From Neoarius graeffei (taxonomy: Eukaryota > Chordata > Actinopteri > Siluriformes > Ariidae): a stretch of DNA of 64,000 nt. Shown one piece after another: positions 1 through 10,858 of the stretch. Below the pieces are notes generated by a model that saw nothing but the letters and a program-made list of their open reading frames with translations, had not been told where the DNA came from and made no database searches. Both the position numbers and the translations under genes were made by a program. Location of the stretch: positions 30,704,964 to 30,768,963 of the forward strand of contig NC_083582.1 in the NCBI RefSeq assembly GCF_027579695.1, written 5' to 3'. The first letter of the stretch is position 1; every line of letters starts with the position of its first letter.

Positions 1-852
1 CATGACAGGCATGTTGTGACACAGTTTTCTATGGTCTACATTGCACTCACTTTCAAAATGACCCGAAGTGGCAGCTTTGATGTTCATGAACGTCCCCAGC
101 AAATAGATACATTGTAGATAATAACAATATCTTTGCGTTCTATCAGCAGGGATGCAAACAGCGCGCCTTTTGGCGGATGCCACCTTTTTCACGGCCGATT
201 TTTTTTTTTAGGGGGGGCGTTGGAGTGTCTGATTATAATTTCAAAGTAAATTCTGTATTAAAATGACTAAATAAGCAAATCCGTTACAGTCCATGAAACA
301 GGAAGTATAAGGATGAGAAAAAAAACAGTTTAAATCGGAAAGCTGCGCACAATGTGAACTGCGCCATCAGAGCAAACTGTTCATTTAGTATTCATGTATT
401 TTAGTGATTTTCGAGTCACTGTCCATTTAATCCGGAGGGAGAGAAACATCACAGCAACGCGACAAGCAATGCGAACTTTGTTGTGTGTTAGTGTTCGTGT
501 ATTTAGTCAGAGAGATAGGAAGATGAATTTACCATCTCTGGTTTAGTGTTCGTTTTCATTTAGTGTTATTCATTTGATATCATCGGATGTTATTGAGCTG
601 CTATTGTTACCTTAATTTTGTGACGTTTCATGATAAAAAAAAAAACATCCCCCCTTCTGTTTTTTTGACAAATCGCACCCTGGACACGCCCACACTTAAA
701 TATTTTTCAACAATTTTAAATTTGTAAACCACAAGAAAAAACCTGTAACATGATGAACTGTCCCAAGTCTCCCTATCTGGCCATTCTGGGGGGGGGGGGG
801 GGGGGGGGGGGGACCCAAAATTTTTTCACCAGAATTTAAGTTTAATAAATAA
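1..852. other. AT-rich non-coding sequence, no gene recognised
   Basis: No reading frame with a recognisable domain is present. The stretch has several A and T runs and a C/G-homopolymer (separate entry). A segment around 165-720 has the look of an old interspersed repeat, but I do not recognise a family or find termini. Confidence 0.5.
788..812. repeat. Poly-G run of about 25
   Basis: An uninterrupted run of about 25 G residues follows CCATTCT and precedes ACCC. Its length may be imprecise because homopolymers are hard to sequence. G-runs of this length can form G-quadruplex DNA. Confidence 0.9.
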
Positions 853-1251
853 TACTAGAGCAGCGGCTACAATTATCGACAGTCCATAATTATTGACACC
901 TTTTCAGATTTACCAATAAAAAAAACAATTTTACAAAGGTGAGTTTCAGTTACAACAGTTATCATTGGCTAATTAATCAACCGGAAGACCCGCCTTGCTC
1001 TTTGAGCTTGTCGTCTGATGACACAGCTCGTTACCTGAGATGGAATTTTTTTTTTTTTGCACAATCAGCAATTTGAGGAAAACCCGGACGTTATCATCGC
1101 AGGTAAGCATGGTGGAAAGATCATGGACATGTTTTTACTGATCAAATTCACTGATATTTCATGATCTCCTTGTCGAAACCTACCTTGTTTCTTACTCTTT
1201 CATTTGACAGCCGCCATTTTGTATCTAAACGTGCGTTTGAGAAGTCACGTG

Positions 1252-1305
1252 AGGTGTTGATAATAGTGATCACTTTCACCGGTGTCCACTATTATCAACA
1301 CCCTG
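1252..1305. repeat. Short perfect inverted repeat
   Basis: GGTGTTGATAATAGTG is followed about 22 bases later by its exact reverse complement CACTATTATCAACACC. It lies inside the mariner-like element and may mark the ends of a nested insertion or be an internal hairpin. Confidence 0.7.
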
Positions 1306-1369
1306 TGGGGTTAAGTGACATTTACAACTGTTACGGATCGATCTTTGTGTAACATTGTTGAAGTAGATG

Positions 1370-2139
1370 AGGCCACGCCAATTTAATTAGTTGGTTCTCA
1401 GATTTTTTTCAGGAAAAATATGAAGCGAGCGCGCGAAATAAAAATAAAATTTAAAAAATCCTCTGATGGTAAAATTAGCGGTGGAAATAGAGGGCTTTCA
1501 TAATAGAGAAACAAAACAAAGACAATACATTATTGTTACACATTTCATATGGCTCTTTTAATAGCTTATCTTATTTCCACCCATATGCATTAAGGGCTAG
1601 CTCCGGCTGCACGTCTTTTATCAGGCAAACCAGTAAACAGATAGGCTAAATAAACGATTGAATTACAGTCAATTGAGCATCTACAATGCACAGAAAAAAA
1701 GATCTGACCAGGAGTAGGCTACTTCTGATGGCTAAATACTTTGAATGATTTTTTTTGTTTGCCCCTCACATCAATCAATGAAATATATAAATCAAACCCA
1801 CCTCCACAGAGTCGTAGTCCAAGTTGGCACATCGCAGGGTAACAAGCTCACGGCATCTTGAGTGCAACTGTGCAAAGTTTTCCCCCTCTTGAATTTCGAC
1901 ACACCTGTCAAAGATTTTACGCTTCTGTTCGCTGAATATCCTAACAATCACAAACAGGCTTTGCAGGATTCCCCTCCACAGGCATGTTTCTTCCACAAGT
2001 CTTTATATAAAGTGAAAGGGGCGATTTGATTGGTTTTCGACGTCACGTGACCTCAACCTGCAATCGATTTCGATTTTTTTTTTCCCCATTTTCTTCAAGC
2101 AGCGATTCCGAGAACCAACTAATCGAATTGGTGTGGCCT
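1370..2139. mobile_element. MITE nested in the mariner-like element
   Basis: The left end AGGCCACGCCAATTTAATTA is matched in inverted orientation by the right end (reverse complement AGGCCACACCAATTCGATTA), and the match continues through GTTGGTTCTC. GAAGTA is present just outside both ends (1360-1365 and 2140-2145), but on the left four bases separate it from the TIR, so the target duplication is uncertain. No coding sequence is recognisable. Superfamily not assigned. Confidence 0.6.
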
Positions 2140-2309
2140 GAAGTACTTAAAAAAAAATGAAACTGCTGTGATTTATAATCTTTTTTTTTCTGATTCATAA
2201 CAGAATGGAATGTTTATAGAGTATTTGGAATCTTGTCATGTAAATATTTTAGATTACATCAGAAGTTTGATGTTGCCCCTGAGAGTAACCTACTTCCTTT
2301 GGAGCCATT

Positions 2310-2310
<1 letters not shown>

Positions 2311-2382
<72 letters not shown>
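2311..2382. repeat. (AGAT)n microsatellite, copy 1
   Basis: About 18 uninterrupted AGAT units at the start of the first 530-bp repeat unit. Confidence 0.95.
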
Positions 2383-2841
2383 CAGTAAATAAAAACTGTT
2401 TTATTAACATAATACCACATACCAATTATTTTTTAAATAATCTGGATGTCAATAATTGTGGAACGGTGTCGATAACTGTAGACAAGATGTCAATACTTGT
2501 GGAACGGTGTCACGTGATCTGATGCTCTAAGTAATCGGGAATCAACTCATTTTTTTCCAGTGGAAGTTTGAGTAATTATTCATGCCCAATTTTGTATTGA
2601 AAGTCTTTTCTACTTTTGCAACGGCCAAAAGATCGTTAAGGTGTCAATAATTGTAGCTGCCACTCTACATTTAATTTATTATATAAAGAAACCAGCTGTG
2701 GTGGAAAACGCCAAAAGTAACTGTATAGAGGAGACTAGGACAGTTTGTATTCGCATAAATTAATTTCAATCAATCAGGTTTTAGATTACATCAGAGTGTT
2801 TGAATGTTGCCCGAGAGTAACCTACTTCCTTTGGCGCCATT

Positions 2842-2842
<1 letters not shown>

Positions 2843-2899
<57 letters not shown>
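2843..2899. repeat. (AGAT)n microsatellite, copy 2
   Basis: About 14 AGAT units at the equivalent position of the second 530-bp unit. Confidence 0.95.
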
Positions 2900-2900
<1 letters not shown>

Positions 2901-3368
2901 GTAAATAAAACCTGTTTTATTAACATAATACCACATACCGATTATTTTTTTAAATAAATAATAATCTGGATGTCAATAATTGTGGAACGGTGTCGATAAC
3001 TGTAGACAAGATGTCAATACTTGTGGAACGGTGTCACGTGATCTGATGCTCTAAGTAATCGGGAATCAACTCATTTTTTTTCCAGTGGAAGTTTGAGTAA
3101 TTATTCATGCACAATTTACGTATTGAAAGTCTTTTCTACTTTTGCAACGGCCAAAAGATCGTTAAGGTGTCAATAATTGTAGCTGCCACTCTACATTTAA
3201 TTTATTATATAAAGAAACCAGCTGTGGTGGAAAACACCAAAAGTAACTGTATAGAGGAGACTAGGACAGTTTGTATTCGCATAAATTAATTTCAACCAAT
3301 CAGGTTTTAGATTACATCAGAGTGTTTGATGTTGCCCCTGAGAGTAACCTACTTCCTTTGGCGCCATT

Positions 3369-3369
<1 letters not shown>

Positions 3370-3430
<61 letters not shown>
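3370..3430. repeat. (AGAT)n microsatellite, copy 3
   Basis: About 15 AGAT units at the equivalent position of the third 530-bp unit. Confidence 0.95.
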
Positions 3431-3431
<1 letters not shown>

Positions 3432-3778
3432 GTAAATAAAAACTGTTTTATTAACATAATATCACATACCGATTATTTTTTTAAATAAATAATAATCTGG
3501 ATGTCGATAATTGTGGAACGGTGTCGATAACTGTAGACAAGATGTCAATACTTGTGGAACGGTGTCACGTGATCTGATGCTCTAAGTAATCGGGAATCAA
3601 CTCATTTTTTTTTCCAGCGGAAGTTTGAGTAATTATTCATGCACAATTTACGTATTGAAAGTCTTTTCTACTTTTGCAACGGCCAAAAGATCGTTAAGGT
3701 GTCGATAATTGTAGCCGCCGCTCTAGTATATTATGTTCCACTGTCTTTTGAAAATCTTCCTTCTTCATGTAAAACTTT

Positions 3779-4126
3779 CTCATCTCATCTCATTATCTCT
3801 AGCCGCTTTATCCTGTCCTGCAAGCTGAAGCCTATCCCAGCTGACTACGGGGGAAAGGCGGGGTACACCCTGGACAAGTCGCCAGGTCATCACAGGGCTG
3901 ACACATAGACACAGACAACCATTCACACTCACATTCACACCTACGGTCAATTTAGAGTCACCAGTTAACCTAACCTGCATGTCTTTGGGGGAAACCGGAG
4001 CACCCGGAGGAAACCCACGGGGAGAACATGCAAACTCCGCACAGAAAGGCCCTCGCCGGCCACGGGGCTCGAACCCGGACCTTCTTGCTGTGAGGCGACA
4101 GCGCTAACCACTACACCACCGTGCTG
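3779..4126 (-). mobile_element. tRNA-derived SINE, near full length
   Basis: On the minus strand the copy starts with a tRNA-like head carrying an A-box-like TGGTGTAGTGGTTAGCGC and a B-box GGTTCGAGCCC, followed by the conserved body with CATGCAGGTTAGGTTAACTG and CAGCTGGGATAGGCTCC-like segments, and ends in the ATGAGATGAG tail. This SINE family recurs at least ten more times in the window and is the most useful dating marker here. It resembles the family called Mermaid in fish; the name is from memory. Confidence 0.9.
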
Positions 4127-4865
4127 ACGATATGAATATTCAAATGAGGTTATGATGTCATTCGGCGACTTCTACCGACATTTTGAGGAGAGAAATGTGT
4201 CCTTACTTTCCCCTGAAAAGACTCGGCAAGACTGGCTGACTTGTATCATAAGAAACGTTTTATATTCGAACAGTACTTTGTATGTGTTTAACTGGGTGTA
4301 AACTGCAATGTTGACGTTATTAAGTGGAGTAAACTGGCAGTGTACCTCTAAACCAGTGACTAAACCTCTGGGTGTCCCAGTGGGAGACAGCTGTGAGTGA
4401 AACCCTCCAGCTGTGAGGACAGTAAACACAGGTAGTGCTGTAACTTCCACACGGCAGGAGAAAGGGAGTGAATAAAGAGACATCTGAAAGGGTTTCACTG
4501 CTCACTATCCGGTTTAGTGGAGACAATAATGTCAGGACGACTGGCTTCCAATTCATGATTCATTACTGTGGATGCTGCAGTAAAAACAATAAAGAATAAT
4601 TCTCTAAATTAGCTCAACTACTCACCATCTGCTGTAGATTACTGGACTGGCCCGTTTCACAGCGCTGAGATTCATATCATTTTAATACATATATATATTT
4701 TTTTATTTAACACTTGAATCCTGGTCACTTAAAAAAAATAGTCCTTCTTCTTTAGTCTTTTCTGGCCGTTGGTGAATCAGGAGTTGGACTCAATATCGCT
4801 ATCTACTGGGCTGAAGTGTGGAGACAGTGGAATAAGTCTGTCCTCATGACAAAAAGAAAGGCTTC
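4127..4865. other. Unclassified non-coding stretch
   Basis: Open frames here are short, overlap on opposite strands and show no recognisable domain. No repeat family is recognised. Confidence 0.4.
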
Positions 4866-4937
4866 TTCTTTAACTTCTCCCACTAGGGGTCGCCACAGCG
4901 TATTACATATTTAGTTTGGCATAGAGTTTTACACCAG
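4866..4937 (+). repeat. Old interspersed repeat, left part (continues at 6798)
   Basis: CTTCTCCCACTAGGGGTCGC and the following CACAGCG...TTTGGCATAG...TTTTACACCAG are a common fish repeat. The sequence resumes after the Harbinger-like element as ATGTCTTTCCTGACACAAGC. A second copy of the same junction, uninterrupted, is at 13277-13310. Confidence 0.6.
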
Positions 4938-5153
4938 GGCCCTGTACTACGAACGGAGGTTAACCTACCCAGAAGTAACCCAGGGTTCCCCTGCTAAACC
5001 GGGGTTGACAAAACCTGGTTATCTTGTTTGGGGTTAAACGGTACTACGACGCCAGTTATGAAGTTGATTTGTTGAACCTGTGTTAACCTAATCAGGGTTA
5101 ATGCGCGTTCACGTTAAAGGGAAGGTTATCAGCGCAAATCCCCACTGTTCACA

Positions 5154-5717
5154 ATGGCACGGTCGCCGTACTTCACGGAGGAAGAATGCGCCGTCATAAT
5201 GCAAAGCTACGAGGAGTTCAAAACAACATTAAGAGCAAAATCTAACACAGCGGCTGCCAGTAAGGAGCGGCAAGCATGTTGGCAACGAATTGCCGATCGG
5301 GTAAATGCGTAAGTACATTCTCCCCTCTACATGTTCCAGAACAGAAGTATAGGATGAGAGAAAGCTTCATGATCAATCACAAGTCACAGAAAATGGTCCT
5401 TCGACGTGGCCCCAGTCATATATAGCTTGTTTAATGTCCGAAAAATCCTGAATAAAATTTGGTATGGTAAATTCATGGAGTAGCCTACTTAAGCTGATAT
5501 GTGCACAGAGTCACATGAATTAGGATGACTGACTGTTCAGTCCCTTTGACTAAGTTGGTGTCGGTCCTGTGAACATTTCAGAGGCAACAGCAGTGCCAAA
5601 CGCACCTGGCAACAGGTGAAAATGAAATATAAAAACATCATTCATAATGGTGTGTGTGCGCGTGCAAGCAAGCATTCATTTGCCTTTTATTTATTCAAGT
5701 TGTATCTGTTTGCCTAA
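5154..5717 (+). CDS. SANT/Myb-like DNA-binding protein of the Harbinger-like element, two exons
   Basis: Exon 1 (5154-5308) begins at an ATG and encodes a segment with YFTEEECAVIMQSYEEFK and CWQRIADRVN. It stops at AATGC|GTAAGT, a near-consensus donor. Exon 2 starts at 5582 after CATTTCAG, and joining restores the frame (GC + A) into a segment with KRTWQQVKMKYKNI. That order matches the trihelix SANT/Myb-like fold of the accessory protein of PIF/Harbinger transposons, which in known systems binds DNA and helps the transposase enter the nucleus. The frame then runs to TAA at 5715-5717 through unrelated sequence, so a second intron or decay probably lies just after the core. About 96 codons in all, shorter than intact relatives. 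Splicing is inferred, not shown. Confidence 0.6.
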
Positions 5718-6452
5718 TAGTTCAAATTGTTTTGTATATAGTTTATAATGTTGTTGTGTGATATTAATGATAATATTGTGGGGAAACTACTTTGCACGGA
5801 CGTTCATTTAATTTATTCTATCGTCATTTTGTTTGTTCTATTTTTGTGTATTTTATTTATTTATCTGTTTGTCTAGTTGTATCTATTTTCTAATAATAAT
5901 ATATTTTTTGCATTAATAGTTTGTTTTTTCCTATTAAAATAATCTTGTTCTTGTTATAACTTTATCTATTTATCTGACTGTTTAGTTGTATCTGTTTTTG
6001 TTACAATTTCAATATTTTTAATGTAGAAAGTTTGTTTTTTTCTATTAAAATGTTCTTGTGTGATAACTAGTTCTTGTGTTATATTTATTGTAGTTGTATC
6101 TATTTTGTATTTTTGTAAAACAAGTGTTTTTCTATAAAATATTCTTGCGTTCTTGATAACTATGTTCTTGAGTGTCTTCTTCTTCTTCTTCTTTTTTTTT
6201 TTACAGAAAAGCCGTCCTGCATGGACATTCATTGAAGCCCTCATTGTTTTTTAATGGTTATTTATGAGTGTTTAGGGGTTACAATAATGTAAGTCTAGGT
6301 TGCTTTATATAAAAGGTATTTCCAGAAATATTGATGTCACTGTCTAAGCAGAGGGATCTGGCTTCTTTAGACGCTGTCTTCTTAAAACTGAATAAATATT
6401 TAAAAAGAGCCAAATGAGCCAGGCTTTTGAACGGCTCTTTTCAAAGAACGGA

Positions 6453-6542
6453 TCACAAAGATGCGGATCCCATCAAAGAGCCATAAATCCCATCTCTAAT
6501 CTGCGCTCCGATATCGCACGGGTCATCCAGGTACGCTGGCAT
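6453..6542 (-). pseudogene. Possible N-terminal scrap of a Harbinger transposase
   Basis: On the minus strand an ATG at 6542 begins MPAYLDDPCDIGAQI, which resembles the acidic start of fish Harbinger-type transposases from memory. The similarity is lost within about 20 codons, and the following sequence (6370-6490) looks like another inserted repeat. No catalytic DDE region is present. Confidence 0.3.
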
Positions 6543-6861
6543 TGTCTCTAGAGGAAATGTCGGTGGAGAGGTGGTGTTTAAAAAGGGTGTGGTTAATCGG
6601 AAACCTCGGGTTAACCAAGAACATAACCTGAGACGAGCAGGTTTGAGATGCAGCGTAAGTTGCCATGGCAGCATACCTCGGTTTGAACATAGCCAACTTT
6701 CGTAGTATGGGTTAATCGGGAAGTTACGCTGCAGTTGATCAAGTTACTCTCAAAGTTACCCTGGTAAGCCAGAAAACCCGCTTCGTAGTACAGGGCCCAG
6801 ATGTCTTTCCTGACACAAGCTTGTTTCCTTGGCTGTTTACGGATTGTTGTTATTTCAACAA

Positions 6862-6933
6862 GTGGTGTCGTGGTTAACGCTGTCACCTCAGAGCAAGAAG
6901 GTTCTGGGTTCAAGGCCGACAGGGACTTTTCTG
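6862..6933 (+). mobile_element. SINE head, piece 1 of 3 of a split copy
   Basis: GTGGTGTCGTGGTTAACGCT and GGTTCTGGGTTCAAGG are the A- and B-box regions of the tRNA-derived SINE. The copy breaks off in CTTTTCTGT and resumes at 12289 with the next expected SINE bases (TGTGTGAGTTTG), then breaks again at 12437 and resumes near 13142. Confidence 0.8.
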
Positions 6934-7236
6934 TTACCCCTTTTCCACCAAATCAGTTCCAGGGCTGGTTCGGGGCCAGTGCTTAGTTTGGAACCGGGTT
7001 TTCTGTTTCCACTGACAAAGAACTGGCTCCGGGGGCAGAAAAACCGGTTCCAGGCTAGCACCAACTCTCTGCTGGGCCAGAGGAAAGAACCGCTTATGTC
7101 AGCAGGGAGGGACGGAGTTATTAAGACCAACAACAATAGCAAGACCGCGAAAGGTCGTCATTTTTAAGCGACGAGAAGCAGCAGCTGTACAAACGTGGAG
7201 TCATCCATTATTGTTGTTGTTGTTGCTGGTTCTTCT
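6934..7236. mobile_element. hAT-like MITE half-copy with CCCTTTTCCACC ends
   Basis: Begins with CCCCTTTTCCACCAAATCAG and runs into TCCATTATTGTTGTTG. The same sequence occurs inverted at 11347-11640. It is the outer half of a MITE whose full-length version is split around 7522/11347. No coding sequence. The superfamily is a guess from the GC-rich TIR. Confidence 0.55.
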
Positions 7237-7522
7237 TCTCTGTTACCTCTTTTCCACCAAATCAGTTCCAGGGCTGGTTCGAGGCTGGTGCTGGTTCACA
7301 ACTCATTCAACTTGCGAGCCAGCTGAGAACCAGTTTGCTTTTCCATAGCTCGCGGTGCTAAGCGAAGCCACGTCATTACGTCACTGTATACGTCAGTTAC
7401 GTCGCTGTATACGTCATTACGTCGCTGTATACGTCAGTTACGTCGCTATGTTTGCATAAACCTTGGCGCGAATATCGAAGCAAAAACAATGTGGAAGAAG
7501 CAGCAGCAGCAACAACAACAAT
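7237..7522 (+). mobile_element. Left half of a CCCTTTTCCACC MITE (right half at 11347-11640)
   Basis: Starts with CTCTTTTCCACCAAATCAGT, passes GAGAACCAGTTTGCTTTTCC and several CGTCATTACGTCACTGTATA-type units and ends in CAACAACAACAATAAT. The matching right half starts AATAATGGATGACTTCG at 11347. The two halves are separated by a 3.8-kb insertion at the TAA-rich centre. Confidence 0.6.
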
Positions 7523-7710
7523 AATTAAAGCCGCAAGCGGCCTCGACGGGCCCTCGCGCCAGCGGCCAAGGGGGGCGGGGGCATGCGTCCCCGCGAAATA
7601 ACTTCCACAGCTTCTTCGGCAAGAGACATTACTCCCACAATGGCGACAAAGCACAGAATTGGACACATGGTAACAATAGGGTCCCGCACTGTACGGTGCT
7701 CGGGGGGCGC

Positions 7711-9864
7711 TATAGAGGCCCTGAGGCCCGCCTGGATCTGGGCTTCTGGTTCTCAGTAGCGGTGGCAGTCTAAGAAAAAGGAGCCAAATTTCGTGCGTTG
7801 TCGACCAAGGCAAGCGCCCCAATAAGGGTCTTGTAAAGAGTTTGCTTGCCAAGTTTGACAAATCAGAAGCTGCAATATCATATTTGCCATAACCAGCACC
7901 CCCAGGGGCGAAAGTGCACAAAATTTGGCGTATATGTCAGGTGAGCTATGAAGAGTTTGCGTATGAAGTTTGATGACAATTGAGTAAACAGAAGATGAGA
8001 TATAGATTTTTGAAGAATAAATTTTTTGGTTTTTCCCATGTCAGTAGGTGGCGCTATGCTGTACACGAGCAATTATGAGTTGGAAAAATAAGTGTCTACA
8101 ACAGCAACGTACTGTCACAAGGTAGTGGTGTGAAGGAAAAGCATTATGGAATAATTTACCAAAAACCCGTTTTGGAGCAATTGCATCGGCCAAAAACAGC
8201 GCCCCCCATGGACGAAAATTCCCAAAATGTGGTATACATGACATGGGAGGTAGTAAGAGGGTGGCCGTGAAGTTTGACCAAATTTGAGGAAAGATTGGAT
8301 TTTTTGCCCAAAAATAGCGCCCCCAGTGGCGAAATATCACAGAAATTGGGTAACATGTCAGAAGCCCAATGAGTGATTTGCGTGTGAAGTATGAGCCGTT
8401 TTGAGCAATGAGAAGATTTGTTATGAATTTTTAAGCATGTAAAATTTTGCATCAAAAATTGATTGACGTGTAACTTCTGAACGGTTTATCCTACGTGAAA
8501 CGTATTTAGTAACTTTTGTCAGCCATGTCTGTAGATGATGTGTATCAATTTTGGTGACATTCCTATGAACGGTCTAGGAGGAGTTGAGCCGTCTTCGTGG
8601 CCATGCATTTCGCACAAAAGTGAAATTACCTCACTTCCTGTTGGGCGTGGCTAATGCATTGGCATTACATTTTTGTCCGGCTTAGCGAGATACATATGCG
8701 TACCAAATGGCATGCCACTACTCCAAACTACATGGCAACCAGGCACCTTAAAGCGGGAGGCCAAAATCACAACGACTTAGGGGGCGCTATAGAGGCCCTG
8801 AGGCCCGCCTGGATCTGGGCTTCTGGTTCTCAGTAGCGGTGGCAGTCTAAGAAAAAGGTGCCAAATTTCGTGCGTTGTCGACCATGGCAAGCGCCCCAAT
8901 AAGGGTCTTGTAAAGAGTTTGCTTGCCAAGTTTGACAAATCAGAAGCTGCAATATCATTTCCGCCATAACCAGCACCCCCAGGGGCGAAAGTGCACAAAA
9001 TTTGGCGTACATGTCAGGTGAGGTAGGAAGAGTTTGCGTATGAAGTTTGATGACAATTGAGTAAATAGAAGATGAGATATAGATTTTTGAAGAATAAATT
9101 TTTTGGTTTTTCCCATGTCAGTAGGTGGCGCTATGCTGTACATGAGCGATTATGAGTTGGAAAAATAAGTGTCTACAACAGCAACGCACTATCACAAGGT
9201 AGTGGTGTGAAGGGAAAGCATTATGGAATTATTTACCAAAAACCCGTTTTGGAGCAAGTGCGTCGGCCAAAAACAGTGCCCCCCATGGACAAAAATTCCC
9301 AAAATGTGGAATACATGACATGGGAGGTAGTAAGAGGGTGGCCGTGAAGTTTGACCAAATTTGAGGAAAGATTGGATTTTTTGCCCAAAAATAGCGCCCC
9401 CAGTGGCGAAATATCACAGAAATTGGGTAACATGGCAGAAGCCCAATGAGTGATTTGCGTGTGAAGTATGAGCAGTTTTGAGCAATTAGAAGATTTGTTA
9501 TGAATTTTTAAGCATGTAAAACGTTGCATTGAAAATTGATTGACGCATAACTTCTGAACGGTTAATGCTACGTGAAACGTATTTAGTAACTTTAGTCAGC
9601 CATGTCTGTAGATGATGTGTATCAATTTTGGTGACATACCTATGAACGGTCTAGGAGGAGTTGCGCCGTCTTCGTGGCCATGCATTTCGCACAAAAGTGA
9701 AATTACCTCACTTCCTGTTGGGCGTGGCTAATGCATTGGCATTACATTTTTGTCCGGCTTAGTGAGATACACATGCGTACCAAATGGCATGCCACTACTA
9801 CAAACTACATGGCAACCAGGCACCTTAATGCGGGAGACCAAAATCACAACGACTTAGGGGGCGC
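7711..9864 (+). repeat. Two tandem copies of a 1,077-bp unit
   Basis: The landmark TATAGAGGCCCTGAG starts at 7711, 8788 and 9865, exactly 1,077 bp apart each time. The copies are nearly identical throughout. Each unit contains diverged shorter sub-repeats around 7899, 8203 and 8318, with a shared pattern GCCCCC..TGG.CGAAA followed by AAATTTGG and GTGAAGTTTGA-like segments. Confidence 0.9.
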
Positions 9865-10362
9865 TATAGAGGCCCTGAGCCCCGGCCAAGTTTGGGCTTT
9901 TGGTTCTGAGTAGCGGTGGCAATTCTCGGAACTGGTGCCAAATTTCGTGCGTTTTCGCCCATGGCAAGCGCCCCGAAAATGGCCCAACAGCGGAGAAAAA
10001 TAAAGAAGAAGAAGAAGAAGAAGACGGAAGACTAATAATAATATGCCGCTTTTCCACTACAAACGCGGCTGAGCCGTGCCGTGCCGAGTCGAGCTGAGTC
10101 GAGCTGAGCGGGGCTGTTGGAGTTGCATTTCGACTACAACCGCGCTGAACCGTGCTGGCTGGAAGTGGGTGGACACATTGGGTGGAGTTAGTGAAAGTGG
10201 GTGGACGTCAGGTGATGTCGTTAAGCAGCGCAAACAGTGACATCAGTGACAGTGGCGGAACAAGTCAGAGCCGGGCCGGGGGCGGGGCAAATGACCGGGC
10301 CCTTTATTAAAGCTTATCATAACATCATTTTAGGCTACAAAATGTCCGCAACTGTGGTGTTT

Positions 10363-10755
10363 ACCAATTTCAACACTACGGGGTGCAACTATGTTATTTA
10401 GTACATCAAGTCCTTCAAACGAACATGTAACTCAGAAACAAAAAACATTAGGATACTGTACATGGCTCATAATAAAACATCAATAGCCTATACTGCGCAC
10501 ATTATTTGAAGGGCATACGAATGAGCGCTCAGAGTGGTGACAGGAAGAGTCAGAAATAAAAGGAGGACGGTGCAAACCTCACTGAATGCACTGTGTTTAC
10601 CAATTTCAACACTACGGGGTGCAACTGTTATTTTGTACATTAAGTCCTTCAAACGAACATGTAACTCAGAAACAAAAAAACATTAGGTGACATACTGTAC
10701 ATGGCTCATAATAAAACATCAATAGCCTACTGCGCGCATTATTTGAAGGGCATAC
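10363..10755 (+). repeat. Internal duplication in the transposon
   Basis: CAATTTCAACACTACGGGGT through GAAGGGCATACGA occurs at 10363-10520 and again at 10593-10755, with a few substitutions and small indels. The intervening stretch carries ATGAGCGCTCAGAG. Confidence 0.85.
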
Positions 10756-10858
10756 GACGAGCCTTGCGCTCCGCGAACTCGTGCACGATGCTCTGTATGT
10801 CACTGATTCAGTGAGCTTTTAAGCGGTAGTCTCACGACCCGGATAGTAAACAATAAAC

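Larger units (their letters stand above)
853..3728 (+). mobile_element. Composite mariner-like DNA transposon with TA ends
   Basis: The left end (853) reads TACTAGAGCAGCGGCTACAA and the right end, reverse-complemented from 3728, reads TACTAGAGCGGCGGCTACAA, so the ends form a terminal inverted repeat that continues as ATTATCGACA and starts at TA. This fits the Tc1/mariner superfamily. Motifs of the type TGTCRATAAYTGTRG recur many times inside, especially in the right third, as subterminal repeats. I see no transposase. The interior holds a separate MITE (1370-2139) and three tandem copies of an approximately 530-bp right-end unit. A further fragment of the same end lies at 32743-32980. Confidence 0.65.
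2250..3728 (+). repeat. About 530-bp unit in three tandem copies
   Basis: The landmark TACTTCCTTT starts at 2291, 2823 and 3350, giving periods of 532 and 527 bp. Each unit contains an AGAT microsatellite, the segment ACTGTTTTATTAACATAATA, several subterminal mariner-like motifs and an end motif TGTAGCYGCCRCTCTA. The third copy ends in the right TIR of the element. Copies differ mainly by substitutions and microsatellite length. Confidence 0.85.
4938..6797 (+). mobile_element. PIF/Harbinger-like DNA transposon
   Basis: The ends form a 16-bp perfect inverted repeat, GGCCCTGTACTACGAA at 4938 and its complement ending at 6797. A CAG triplet lies directly outside both ends (4935-4937 and 6798-6800), and the interrupted repeat is recognisable on both sides, which proves insertion. 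A 3-bp target duplication of this kind is typical of PIF/Harbinger. These elements usually encode a transposase and a separate SANT/Myb-like protein. The latter is present at 5154-5717, while the transposase is reduced to a possible fragment near 6453-6542 (-). The AT-rich centre (5700-6200) is non-coding. Confidence 0.7.

Noticed and set aside
4172-4556. Two overlapping minus-strand frames as a gene
   Set aside because: No recognisable domain, splice sites or conservation pattern; typical of random open frames.
7397-9529. Minus-strand frames with FRPWGALFLADA-like repeats in the tandem 1,077-bp units
   Set aside because: They arise from the internal sub-repeats of non-coding DNA. Frames shift between units and no known domain appears.
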